A DNA stretch of 64,000 bases from Pseudomonas shahriarae (lineage in GTDB: Bacteria > Pseudomonadota > Gammaproteobacteria > Pseudomonadales > Pseudomonadaceae): contig NZ_CP077085.1 in NCBI RefSeq assembly GCF_014268455.2, positions 4,009,001 through 4,073,000 on the forward strand, read 5' to 3'. Shown in pieces: positions 25,914 through 34,175 of this stretch. The translations under genes and the position numbers were made by a program. The notes beneath the pieces are model-generated. The model was not told the origin of the DNA, ran no database searches, and saw only the letters and a program-made list of their open reading frames with translations. The stretch's first letter is position 1; every line of letters starts with the position of its first letter.

Positions 25914-26837
25914 TCAGCTCACGATATCGCTGCGCTGCAGTTCTCCCTGCACCTCCAGGACAAAGGCCGGCTGGTTGGGTTTTCCCGAAATCTGCAACGT
26001 GCTCATGTTCGACTGTCGGTCATAGGCGACGATGGCTTCACCGCTCACCCCGGTAAAACGGCTGACAAACTGCAACGGTTTATCACCCAGCTGCGCCCTG
26101 ATACCTGACACGTCAACCTTGTCCTCGCCGCTGACAAAGTCCTGGATCCGGTCCGGTGCCGTGGCGCTGGAGTCGTTGCCATCGCCACCGCGCAGTTCGT
26201 TATTCGCGGCGTTGCCCACCAGCCAATCGTTGCCTGTCCCACCCTTGGCATTCTCGATAGTGGCGCCATAAGCAATGGAAACGTTGCCTTTTAGGCCATC
26301 CACATCGGAAAACGTACCCTCTTCAAGACTGATTTTCTGGTCTTGGCTGTAGCCCGAGAAGTCAAGCGTGTCATTGCCGCCACCGTCCCAAATGGCGGCG
26401 ACCATTTTGTCGTGCTTGGTATTGACGCTCAGGAAGTCACGACCGGTATTGGAATTGAAGCCATACGTGGTGTCGTCTTTGCGGGTCTGGTGATTGACGC
26501 CATATTTGGATTGGTAAGCGTAAATATCGTCGAGCTGGGGAGCCGATGCCCGAAAGCCCCCATGATTGGCATAGGTCGTGCATTCGCCCCGATAGCTCAT
26601 GACGCTATGGCTTTGAGAGTCTTCATGGGAGTCGATCTTCGAACGATCGAGAATGCCGTTGTAGTTGCCGGGGTGCGTAAGCCCCATTGCGTGGCCCAGT
26701 TCATGGATGAGCGTATGGCGACCGGCATCACCAGGCTGGGCTTTGGGCACGGACATATCTTTATCATTGCTTACAAACCAGACATCGCCCCCCTGCCCTT
26801 TAGCATCCGGCAGTACCGTATGGGCTTGAAGGGTCAC
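25914..26837 (-). pseudogene. N-terminally truncated serralysin-type metalloprotease
   Basis: The 307 residues include the zinc motif HELGHAMGLTH, the Met-turn SVMSYRG and the RTX/M10 C-terminal domain with TIENAKGGTGND, all close to the complete serralysin at 10822-12330. What is missing is the first roughly 160 residues: the propeptide and the N-terminal half of the catalytic domain. In frame, a TAA sits at 26865-26867 and the next gene ends only 80 bp upstream, so no room remains for them. A GTG at 26837 is the only plausible start and lacks a ribosome site. Probably a deletion remnant; translation of a short form cannot be excluded. Confidence 0.7.
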
Positions 26838-26916
26838 AGCGGAGCAAGAAATACGATTTATCTCTTAAGCCGGCAGGAAAGCACCACGGCCTTGCGCAAT
26901 GCCCACGAGTGCCTCG

Positions 26917-27387
26917 TCATCCCGGCAACGGAATCACCCGCAACGGCCTGACCGACTTGTAGGAAAAGCTCGAGTAGATTTCCTTCACACACGGCAATGT
27001 CTGCAACACCTCACGGGCAAATTCGCCGAAGGACTCCAGGTCCCTGGCCACCACTTCCAGTAAAAAATCATAGCGGCCGGACACGTTATGGCAGGCGACG
27101 ATTTCCGGGATGTCCAGCAACCGCTGTTCAAACGCCCGGGCGATTTCCTTGGAATGGGTATCCATCATGATGCTGACGAAGGCCGTAACCCCGTAGCCCA
27201 GGGCTTTGGGCGAGAGGATCGCCTGGTAGCCGCTGATCACGCCGCTGTCTTCCAGGTTCTTGACCCTTCGCCAGCAGGGCGAGGTGGTCAGGGACACGCG
27301 CTCGGCCAGTTCGGCGACGGTCAGGCGAGCGTTGCCTTGCAGGGCGTTGAGCAGGGCTTTGTCGGTACGGTCCAGGCTGCTGGGCAT
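26917..27387 (-). CDS. mdeR: Lrp/AsnC-family regulator, probable activator of methionine gamma-lyase
   Basis: 156 residues starting MPSSLDRTDKALL; 12 further in-frame codons upstream are less likely. N-terminal helix-turn-helix at about 5-60 (LTVAELAERVSLTTSPCWRRVKNLE) and a C-terminal RAM ligand domain (AFVSIMMDTH, CHNVSGRYDFLLEV). It is divergent from the mdeA gene 123 bp away. In P. putida an Lrp-type regulator, MdeR, lies in the same divergent position and activates mdeA; the assignment rests on that family knowledge plus the arrangement here. Confidence 0.85.
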   Translation of the reverse strand: MPSSLDRTDKALLNALQGNARLTVAELAERVSLTTSPCWRRVKNLEDSGVISGYQAILSPKALGYGVTAFVSIMMDTHSKEIARAFEQRLLDIPEIVACHNVSGRYDFLLEVVARDLESFGEFAREVLQTLPCVKEIYSSFSYKSVRPLRVIPLPG

Positions 27388-27510
27388 GTCTTGCCTCAAG
27401 TTGTTATTTTTATGGGATTTCATCCTTCGCCACAGGCTTTTCTCGGCAAAGTAGGCAACGTTCTGCCTCGGTTATGAGCATAGCATTGTAGGAAATAAGG
27501 AGTGTCCGAC

Positions 27511-28749
27511 ATGCACAATAAACACAACACATTCGGCTTTTCTACCCGTGCCATTCACTACGGCTACGATGCGCAAGACCACCACGGTGCCCTGGTGCCG
27601 CCGATCTATCTGTCGGCGACCTTTGCCTTCCCGACCGCCGAATACGGCGCAGGGTGTTTTGCCGGTGAAGAAAGCGGGCACTTCTACACGCGCATTTCCA
27701 ACCCGACCCTGGCGCTGCTGGAATCACGCATGGCCACCCTGGAGGGCGGCGAGGCCGCAGTGGCGTTCAGTTCCGGCATGGGCGCGATTGCGGCGACCTT
27801 CTGGACCCTATTACGCCCCGGCGATGAGGTGATCGTCAGCCAGACCCTGTACGGCTGTACTTTCGCCCTGCTGCACCATGGCATTGGTGAATTCGGCATC
27901 AAGGTGCGCCATGTCGACCTGGCAGACCTCGACGCCCTGCGTGCCGCACTCTCCCCCGCGACCCGCATGATCTACTGCGAAACCCCGGCCAACCCCAACC
28001 TGCAATTGATCGACATTGCCGCCGTGGCCAAGATCGCTCACCAGCAAGCCAACGTGACCATGGTGGTTGATAACACCTACTGCACCCCGTACCTGCAACG
28101 CCCGCTGGAACTGGGCGCGGATGTGGTGGTGCATTCGGCCACCAAGTACCTCAGCGGGCATGGCGATATCACTGCCGGGATCGCCGTCAGCCGCCATGAC
28201 CTGGCGCAGCGCATTCGCCTGCAGGGCTTGAAGGACCTGACCGGGGCCGTACTGTCGCCCCAGGACGCCTTTCTATTGATGCGCGGTCTCAAGACCCTGG
28301 CCCTGCGCATGGATCGCCATTGCAGCAATGCCCAGGCCGTGGCCGAGGCCTTGCAGGCCCACCCGGCAGTCGAGTCGGTGACCTACCCCGGCCTGCGCTC
28401 CTTCCCGCAATACGAGTTGGCAGCACGTCAGATGAAACTGTCGGGCGGCATGATTGCCTTTGAACTCAAGGGCGGCATCGCCACCGGCAAACGCTTCATG
28501 AACGCGCTCAAGCTGTTCAGCCGCGCAGTGAGCCTGGGCGACGCCGAATCCCTGGCCCAGCACCCGGCCAGCATGACCCACTCCACCTACACCCCGGAGG
28601 AACGTGCCCAGCACGGGATTGCCGAAGGACTGGTGCGCTTATCGGTGGGGCTGGAGGATATCGCAGACCTGCTGGCGGATATCGAGCAGGCGCTGGCGCA
28701 TTGCGTCAAGCGCGCAACGGCGAGCAAACCGGCGACGCATTCCGCGTAG
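27511..28749 (+). CDS. mdeA: L-methionine gamma-lyase
   Basis: 412 residues from the ATG 8 nt after AAGGAG; an in-frame GTG at 27502 overlaps the ribosome site. Cys/Met-metabolism PLP enzyme: PLP lysine in SATKYLSGHGD (Lys212) and Cys116 in LYGCTFA, the residue that distinguishes methionine gamma-lyase from cystathionine lyases. The C-terminal SLGDAESLAQHPASMTHS is strongly conserved. It splits methionine into methanethiol, 2-oxobutyrate and ammonia. The mdeB (2-oxobutyrate dehydrogenase E1) gene that follows in P. putida is absent; a divergent-family AraC gene follows instead. Confidence 0.93.
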   Translation: MHNKHNTFGFSTRAIHYGYDAQDHHGALVPPIYLSATFAFPTAEYGAGCFAGEESGHFYTRISNPTLALLESRMATLEGGEAAVAFSSGMGAIAATFWTLLRPGDEVIVSQTLYGCTFALLHHGIGEFGIKVRHVDLADLDALRAALSPATRMIYCETPANPNLQLIDIAAVAKIAHQQANVTMVVDNTYCTPYLQRPLELGADVVVHSATKYLSGHGDITAGIAVSRHDLAQRIRLQGLKDLTGAVLSPQDAFLLMRGLKTLALRMDRHCSNAQAVAEALQAHPAVESVTYPGLRSFPQYELAARQMKLSGGMIAFELKGGIATGKRFMNALKLFSRAVSLGDAESLAQHPASMTHSTYTPEERAQHGIAEGLVRLSVGLEDIADLLADIEQALAHCVKRATASKPATHSA

Positions 28750-28760
28750 AAATGGGGGGG

Positions 28761-29771
28761 TTACTTCACCAGCCGGGTTTCCTTTGAAGGCCGGTAGCCA
28801 AAGTAGGCGCTGTAGCATTTGCTGAAGTGGCTGGGCGACACAAACCCGCAGGCCACCAGCACTTCGACCTGGGACAGTTCGGTGTGCTGCAGCAGGCGCC
28901 GGGCCTCGGTGATGCGCAGCTCCATGTAGTAGCGCTGCGGTGTGGTGCCCAACTGCTCGCGGAACAAGCGCTCCAGCTGGCGCCGCGAGCGCCCGGCATA
29001 CACCGCCAGTTGCTCCAGGGCCAGGGGTTCTTCGAGGTTGGCATCCATCAGGCGCACCACCTCGCGCAGCGGCGCACTCACGCAGATATTTTCGGCGGGC
29101 TTGATCCGCCGGTAACGCGACTCCTCAAACGCCAGGATATCTTCAATGCCCTCCACCAGCGCCTTGTCGTGCAGGCTCTTGATCCAGTCCAGGGCCATAT
29201 GGAACGCGCCCGAAGGGCTGGACGCGCTCAGTCGGTCGCGATCAATCACATAGGGCTCGCTGCTGACCTGGGTGGCCTTGGCGATTTCCGTCAGGGCCGG
29301 GCGATGTTCCGGGTGAATGGCGCAGCGATAGCCGTCCAACACCCCGGCCTTGCCCAGAAACCACGCGCCGTTCCATAGGCCGGCGAGGATCACACCCTGT
29401 TGCGCTGCAGCCTTGAGCAGTTCGATAAAGCTTTCACCGGCCTTGAGCTGGGTGCGATAGCCGCCGCAAATCACCAACAGATCAAGGTCGCCCAGGGCGT
29501 TGTGGTCGAGGCGCGCGTCCGGGCGAATCACCAGGCCCAGGTCGCTGATCACCTCCTGCTCGTCCAGGCCAAAAGTGCGTGAAGTGAACAACCCCGGGCG
29601 CAGCAGGTTGGCGGTGATCAGGGTGTCCAGCGCCTGGGTGAAGGCCGGCAGGGAAAAGTGTTCCAGCAACACAAACCCTGCACGCACCTGGCGTTGGGCC
29701 TGGCCCGGGGTTTCGTTCAGGTAGCGCAGGTTCTTGCCTTTCATCCCGCCGCTGAATTGCCGTCTTTCCAT
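28761..29771 (-). CDS. GlxA-type AraC-family regulator with N-terminal class I glutamine-amidotransferase-like domain
   Basis: 336 residues. Residues about 25-190 form a DJ-1/PfpI-like domain (LLVICGGYRT, GVILAGLWNGAWFLGKAG), where the usual catalytic Cys of GATase-1 is replaced by Trp in GLWNGAW, as is common in these sensors. The C-terminal pair of AraC helix-turn-helix motifs runs from about 225 to 325 (LEQLAVYAGRSRRQLERLFRE, VEVLVACGFVSPSHFSKCYSAYFG). Relatives such as CdhR, GbdR and ArgR sense quaternary amines or arginine. No obvious target is adjacent; it converges on mdeA. Confidence 0.87.
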   Translation of the reverse strand: MERRQFSGGMKGKNLRYLNETPGQAQRQVRAGFVLLEHFSLPAFTQALDTLITANLLRPGLFTSRTFGLDEQEVISDLGLVIRPDARLDHNALGDLDLLVICGGYRTQLKAGESFIELLKAAAQQGVILAGLWNGAWFLGKAGVLDGYRCAIHPEHRPALTEIAKATQVSSEPYVIDRDRLSASSPSGAFHMALDWIKSLHDKALVEGIEDILAFEESRYRRIKPAENICVSAPLREVVRLMDANLEEPLALEQLAVYAGRSRRQLERLFREQLGTTPQRYYMELRITEARRLLQHTELSQVEVLVACGFVSPSHFSKCYSAYFGYRPSKETRLVK

Positions 29772-29823
29772 GAGTGTTCAACCTGTGTGCGGCGCGGTAT
29801 GAGGCGCCATCGCCGGCAACAGC

Positions 29824-30246
29824 TTAGGGCTTGATGTTTTTCAACTGGTTGAGCAAGTCGAGCAGTTGCTGCAATTGCTCTTCGCCGAACTGTTCCTGGA
29901 TCTTCTGGTAGTTGCTTTCCATCCCCGCGCTCATCTCGACGAAGCACTGTTGCCCCTGCTCGGTGAGGGTCACGAACACCCGGCGCTGGTCTTCGCTGGA
30001 CTTGCGCCGACGCACGATGCCGTCGCGTTCCAGGCGCGCCAACACGCCGGTCATGCTCGGTTTGAGGATGCAGGCCAGGTGCGCCAACTGATGGCTCTCC
30101 AGTTCGCCCTGCTGGCGCAGGATCCGAATCACCCGCCACTGCTGCTCGGTCAATTGGTGTTCATTGAGCAACGGCCGGAAAAACGCCATGGCGGCTTCGC
30201 GGGCCTGCAGCAGGGTCAGCGTCAGGGAAGGTCTGGGAGTGGACAT
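29824..30246 (-). CDS. hpaR: MarR-family regulator of homoprotocatechuate degradation, first copy
   Basis: 140 residues. MarR winged helix (LTEQQWRVIRILRQQGELE, LACILKPSMTGVLARLERDGIVRR, QRRVFVTLTEQGQQ) with the HpaR/HpcR-type opening SLTLTLLQAREAAMAFFRP. HpaR represses the meta-cleavage operon and is relieved by hydroxyphenylacetates. The gene is divergent from the hpa porin and faces away from the main operon. A second close copy lies at 40171-40593, so the cluster is bracketed by two HpaR proteins that differ at about a third of positions. Confidence 0.88.
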   Translation of the reverse strand: MSTPRPSLTLTLLQAREAAMAFFRPLLNEHQLTEQQWRVIRILRQQGELESHQLAHLACILKPSMTGVLARLERDGIVRRRKSSEDQRRVFVTLTEQGQQCFVEMSAGMESNYQKIQEQFGEEQLQQLLDLLNQLKNIKP

Positions 30247-30381
30247 GGCTCACGCACAAAAGAGATCGAAGCGTCGAAGCTTAGGGTCGGCTCCACGGGC
30301 ATGCAAGCCGGCCGCCACACAAACTCGTTAACCTCGACACGAATTATTTTAAAGCAGCGCAAATTGTCTACCCATAATAAA

Positions 30382-30395
30382 TATAACATGTTAAC
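30382..30395. promoter_or_regulatory. Inverted repeat GTTAA-N4-TTAAC type, before hpa porin
   Basis: TATAA-CATG-TTAAC, with a perfect 10-bp core TAACATGTTA (30384-30393). It lies between the divergent hpaR and porin genes, 65 bp before the porin ATG. It matches the motif found in four other control regions of this cluster (one arm with two mismatches). Confidence 0.5.
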
Positions 30396-30459
30396 AATAT
30401 GCCACTCCCTTCAGCGATCCGAAGGGCGATACCTACAAAAACAACAAAAGGAATCTGTC

Positions 30460-31716
30460 ATGCATTTGCGCCTCCTTCCCCTGGCGGCCAGCGCCGGCCT
30501 GTGCGCTACGTTCAGCCCTTTGAGCGCCTACGCCGAGTTTATCCAGGACAGCAAGGCCAGCCTCGACCTGCGCAACTTCTATATGAACCGCGACTTTCGC
30601 CAAACCAACGCGCCGCAGAACAAGGCCGATGAGTGGGCCCAGGGCTTTGTGCTGCGCCTGGAGTCGGGCTACACCGAAGGCCGGGTGGGCTTTGGCGTGG
30701 ATGCCCTGGGTGAGCTGGGGGTCAAGCTCGACTCCAGCCGCGACCGCCGTGGCACCGGGCTGCTACCGTATGGCGCCAGCCAGCAGCCCGTCGACAATTA
30801 CAGTGAACTGGGCCTGACGGCCAAGGTGCGGGTCTCGAAAACCGTGCTCAAGGCCGGCACCCTGCAGCCGCAACTGCCGGTGGCCGCCTACAACGACACC
30901 CGGCTCCTGCCTTCGACCTATACCGGCGAGTTGCTCACCTCCCAGGACATCGCCGGCCTGACCCTGAACCTCGGCCGCCTGGAAAAACAGAACCTGCGCG
31001 ACTCTTCCAGCAACGACGCGATGAGCTACGCCGGCGTCGACAGCAGCCACCTGGACCTGGCCGGCGGCACCTATGCAATCACCCCACAGCTGGCGACGAC
31101 TTACTACTACGCACAGATGCAGGATATCTACCGCCAGCACTTCATCGGCCTGGTGCATGACCTGCCGCTGAGCAACGGCATGAGCCTGCGCAGCGACCTG
31201 CGCTACTTCGATACCCGCGAACAGGGCAGCCATGAATTGCGCGGCGCTTCGCGGGTGGATGGCGGGCGCATCGACAACCGGTTCTTCAACGGCATGCTGA
31301 GCCTGTCGACAGGGGCGCACAAGTTCGGCCTGGGCTACCAGAACCTGTCAGGCCATGGCGATTTCGCCTACCCCGGCATGGACCCCTACTCGGTCAACCT
31401 GGTAACCATCAATGTGTTCACCAAGGCCGAGACCGATGCCTGGCAAGCGCGCTATGACTACAACTTCGCCGCCCTCGGCCTGCCGGGGCTGACCTTTATG
31501 ACGCGCTATGTGGACGGCAGCCATGTGCAGACCGCCAGCGTGCGCAATGGCCGCGAATGGGAGCGCGATACCGACCTGACCTACACCGTGCAGAGCGGGC
31601 CGCTGAAAAACGTCAACGTCAGGCTGCGTAACGCGACCCTGCGGTCGAGCAACGGCCTGACCAGTGATATCGACGAAAACCGCATCATCGTCGGCTACAG
31701 CCTGGCGCTGTGGTGA
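30460..31716 (+). CDS. OprD-family outer-membrane porin of the hpa cluster
   Basis: 418 residues after AAAAGGAA. Signal peptide to about residue 24 (SAYA), then the OprD-type barrel opening with QDSKASLDLRNFY, the conserved TLQPQLPVAAYNDTRLLPSTY region and a C-terminal strand ending in ALW. Family members such as HpaX-linked porins, PhaK and VanP admit aromatic acids. Position between hpaR and hpaA implies hydroxyphenylacetate or a related aryl acid. The hpaA gene follows convergently with no spacer; both stop codons abut at 31716/31717. Confidence 0.88.
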   Translation: MHLRLLPLAASAGLCATFSPLSAYAEFIQDSKASLDLRNFYMNRDFRQTNAPQNKADEWAQGFVLRLESGYTEGRVGFGVDALGELGVKLDSSRDRRGTGLLPYGASQQPVDNYSELGLTAKVRVSKTVLKAGTLQPQLPVAAYNDTRLLPSTYTGELLTSQDIAGLTLNLGRLEKQNLRDSSSNDAMSYAGVDSSHLDLAGGTYAITPQLATTYYYAQMQDIYRQHFIGLVHDLPLSNGMSLRSDLRYFDTREQGSHELRGASRVDGGRIDNRFFNGMLSLSTGAHKFGLGYQNLSGHGDFAYPGMDPYSVNLVTINVFTKAETDAWQARYDYNFAALGLPGLTFMTRYVDGSHVQTASVRNGREWERDTDLTYTVQSGPLKNVNVRLRNATLRSSNGLTSDIDENRIIVGYSLALW

Positions 31717-32610
31717 TCAACGCAGGCCCGATTGACGCAGGCGGTACTCCCCCGGCGTCATCTGTGCATAACGCTGGAAGAACCGGCTGAAATAGGCCGG
31801 GTCCTTGAACCCCAACTGGTAGCAGATTTCATTCGCGGAACTGCCGGTAAACAGCAGCAGGCGCCGGGCTTCCTGCATCAGCCGTTCCAGCACCAGGCGC
31901 TTGGACGGCAGGTCGGCAATACGCCGGCATACGTCGTTGAGCCGCGCCTCGGTCACGCCAATGTGCTCGGCGTACGCCGACAGCGGCCAATGCAGCAAAT
32001 AGTGGTCTTCGATCAGTTCATTGAAGCGATGGAAGATGCGCAAGTCTTCGTGGCGCGCCGGGCGCGCTTCCAGGGAATTGGCGCACAGGCGCAGCAGGCT
32101 GATCATGATCAGGCGGGTCAGGCTTTCCAGGGCTGTCGCCCGCCCGGCGCCCGTGCTGTTGACCTCGTTGCACAGCTCGTCGAACAGCCACTCCAGCCGC
32201 TTGATCTCGGGCTCAAACGTGGGTGCCAGGCGTGCCAGCGCGACGCAGGCGGGCGGTATCTGCGGGCCGGGCGCAAGGCTCGGGTCGGCATCAATCAGCG
32301 CCCGCACCAGTTGCTGGCGCACGGTCAGGACATGGCCGTCGGCATCGGCTTCGGTGACAAAGGCATGGGCTACCGTGGGCGGCGTGAGAAAAAACATCGG
32401 TCCGGATTCCAGGTACTGCTGATCGTCGAGGTAGACCCGCACGGCGCCGCTCTTGACGTAATGCACCTGGAAAAACCGGTCATGCCGATGCACGGGCATA
32501 TTGCGCCCGAAAAACCCCGCCAGGTTGCCGAGCCGGTCGTAATGCACGTCGGCATCGCTGTAGCGCTGGTCGTAGACCTGGCCGATGTTGATGTTGGGGA
32601 TCGGTTTCAC
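31717..32610 (-). CDS. hpaA: AraC-family activator of 4-hydroxyphenylacetate catabolism
   Basis: 297 residues from a GTG preceded by AAAGAGG, giving the N-terminus VKPIPNINIGQVYDQRY; a second GTG at 32652 has no ribosome site. A cupin-like sensor domain covers about 40-130 (MPVHRHDRFFQVHYV, FLTPPTVAHAF), and a double AraC helix-turn-helix the last 100 residues (YAEHIGVTEARLNDVCRRI, NEICYQLGFKDPAYFSRFFQR). HpaA activates the upper pathway monooxygenase operon in enterics; that operon (hpaBC) is not within this window, so it may act at a distance. Confidence 0.86.
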   Translation of the reverse strand: MKPIPNINIGQVYDQRYSDADVHYDRLGNLAGFFGRNMPVHRHDRFFQVHYVKSGAVRVYLDDQQYLESGPMFFLTPPTVAHAFVTEADADGHVLTVRQQLVRALIDADPSLAPGPQIPPACVALARLAPTFEPEIKRLEWLFDELCNEVNSTGAGRATALESLTRLIMISLLRLCANSLEARPARHEDLRIFHRFNELIEDHYLLHWPLSAYAEHIGVTEARLNDVCRRIADLPSKRLVLERLMQEARRLLLFTGSSANEICYQLGFKDPAYFSRFFQRYAQMTPGEYRLRQSGLR

Positions 32611-32663
32611 AGGCGCCTCTTTATTGTTTTTTGCACCCGATGATTTTGCCACGCTTGACGGTA

Positions 32664-32697
32664 GTTAACATATTAATTATAACGTTAACACATTAAC
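32664..32697. promoter_or_regulatory. Two tandem GTTAA-N4-TTAAC sites before hpaG1
   Basis: GTTAA-CATA-TTAAT at 32664-32677 and GTTAA-CACA-TTAAC at 32684-32697, starting exactly 20 bp (two helical turns) apart, so bound proteins would sit on the same DNA face. The second copy is a perfect dyad, further extended by CG/CG. They lie 40-74 bp before the hpaG1 start, the right place for a repressor such as HpaR. Confidence 0.65.
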
Positions 32698-32737
32698 GAA
32701 CTGCCTCCAGAGCAGTCGCCATCGCCAGGAGAAATCC

Positions 32738-33403
32738 ATGAGCCGTACCCTGCATGATGTTGCCAGCGGCACCCTGTTCGGCGTCGCGCTGAACTACCAG
32801 GGCTTGCTGAACCAGCGTCTCGCCGAATTCGAGCAGCCGCCGTACCAGAAGCCGCCGGTCAAGCCGGTGCTGTTTATCAAGACCCCCAACACCCGCAACA
32901 GCCATGACGGCATCGTGCTCCAGCCCCACGGCGAACGCCTGCAACCGGGCCCGGCCCTGGGCGTGGTGATTGGCAAAAGCGCCAGCCGCGTCAGCGTGGA
33001 AAATGCCCTGGAGCACGTGGCGGGCTACGTCATCGTCAATGAGTTCAGCCTGCCGGAAGACAGCTACTACCGCCCCGCCGTCAAAGCCAAGTGCCGCGAC
33101 GGGTTCTGCGCCCTGGGCCCTGAGCTGGTGGCCCGCGAGCAGATCGCCAACCCCCATCAGTTGAGCCTCAAGCTGTTCGTCAACGGCGAGTTGCGCCAGC
33201 AGAACACCACGGCCAATTTTGTGCGCGACATCCCCCGTTTGATCGCCGAAATCAGCGAGTTCATGACCCTGCATGCGGGCGATGTGCTGATCACCGGCAC
33301 GCCTGAAGGCCGGGTGGATGTGCAGCCCGGCGACACCGTCGAAGTCGAGATCAGCGGCCTGGGCCGCCTGGTCAACCACATCCAGGCCGAGGAGCACCCA
33401 TGA
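32738..33403 (+). CDS. hpaG1: Homoprotocatechuate pathway decarboxylase/isomerase, subunit or half 1 (HpaG1)
   Basis: 221 residues, fumarylacetoacetate-hydrolase fold (FLFIKT-type core as PVLFIKTPNT, metal-ligand regions GKSASRVS and LITGTPEGR). HpaG decarboxylates 5-oxopent-3-ene-1,2,5-tricarboxylate and isomerises 2-hydroxyhepta-2,4-diene-1,7-dioate. In E. coli the two FAH domains are one fused chain; here they are two genes overlapping by 4 bp (ATGA). This is the first gene of the hpa operon, behind tandem operator-like sites. Cytoplasmic. Confidence 0.9.
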   Translation: MSRTLHDVASGTLFGVALNYQGLLNQRLAEFEQPPYQKPPVKPVLFIKTPNTRNSHDGIVLQPHGERLQPGPALGVVIGKSASRVSVENALEHVAGYVIVNEFSLPEDSYYRPAVKAKCRDGFCALGPELVAREQIANPHQLSLKLFVNGELRQQNTTANFVRDIPRLIAEISEFMTLHAGDVLITGTPEGRVDVQPGDTVEVEISGLGRLVNHIQAEEHP

Positions 33404-34170
33404 AACACGCCCGTATCCGCTATGCAGGCCAGGTCCATCAGGTCCACGTCGAAGCCGATAACGCTGTGCGCCTGGCCGATGGCCGGCTGCTGGCCGAAGA
33501 CCAGGTCGAGTGGCTGCCACCGGCCACCGGCAATATGTTCGCCCTGGGTCTGAACTACGCCGACCATGCCGCCGAGCTGGCCTTCGCCCCGCCGACCGAG
33601 CCGCTGGCCTTTATCAAGTCGCCAGGCACCTACACCGGGCACAACCAGATCACCTGGCGCCCGGACAACATCGCCTATATGCACTACGAGTGCGAGCTGG
33701 TGGCGGTGATCGGCAAGCCGGCGCGCAACGTCAAGCGCGAGGACGCCCTGGAGTACCTGGCCGGCTACACCGTGTGCAACGACTACGCGATCCGCGACTA
33801 CCTGGAAAACTACTACCGCCCCAACCTGCGCGTGAAAAACCGCGACGCCACCACCCCGGTCGGCCCATGGATGGTCGACGTGGCCGATGTGCCGGACCCA
33901 GGCAACCTGACCCTGCGCACCTGGATCAACGGTGAGTTGCGCCAGGAAGGCAGCACCCGCGACATGATTTTCGATATCCCCTACCTGATCGAATACCTGT
34001 CCAGCTTCATGACCCTGCAACCCGGCGACATGATCGCCACCGGCACCCCCGAAGGCCTGGCCGATGTAGTGCCAGGGGATGAAGTGGTGGTGGAAGTGCA
34101 AGGCGTCGGCCGCCTGGTCAACCGAATTGTCAGCGAGGCGGACTTTTTCGCCGCCCGGAAAGAGGCTTGA
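33400..34170 (+). CDS. hpaG2: Homoprotocatechuate pathway isomerase/decarboxylase, half 2 (HpaG2)
   Basis: 256 residues with the complete FAH-family core: FALGLNYADHAAEL, FIKSPGTYTG, the acidic metal site YECELVAVIGKPARNVKREDA, GYTVCNDYAIRDY and MIATGTPEGLADV. It works with HpaG1 on the two central steps after ring cleavage. Its short N-terminal extension (about 1-40, RYAGQVHQVHVEADNAV) precedes the catalytic fold, as in the C-terminal half of fused HpaG. Coupled start (overlap with hpaG1) ensures equal synthesis. Confidence 0.91.
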   Translation: MKHARIRYAGQVHQVHVEADNAVRLADGRLLAEDQVEWLPPATGNMFALGLNYADHAAELAFAPPTEPLAFIKSPGTYTGHNQITWRPDNIAYMHYECELVAVIGKPARNVKREDALEYLAGYTVCNDYAIRDYLENYYRPNLRVKNRDATTPVGPWMVDVADVPDPGNLTLRTWINGELRQEGSTRDMIFDIPYLIEYLSSFMTLQPGDMIATGTPEGLADVVPGDEVVVEVQGVGRLVNRIVSEADFFAARKEA

Positions 34171-34175
34171 ACCCC

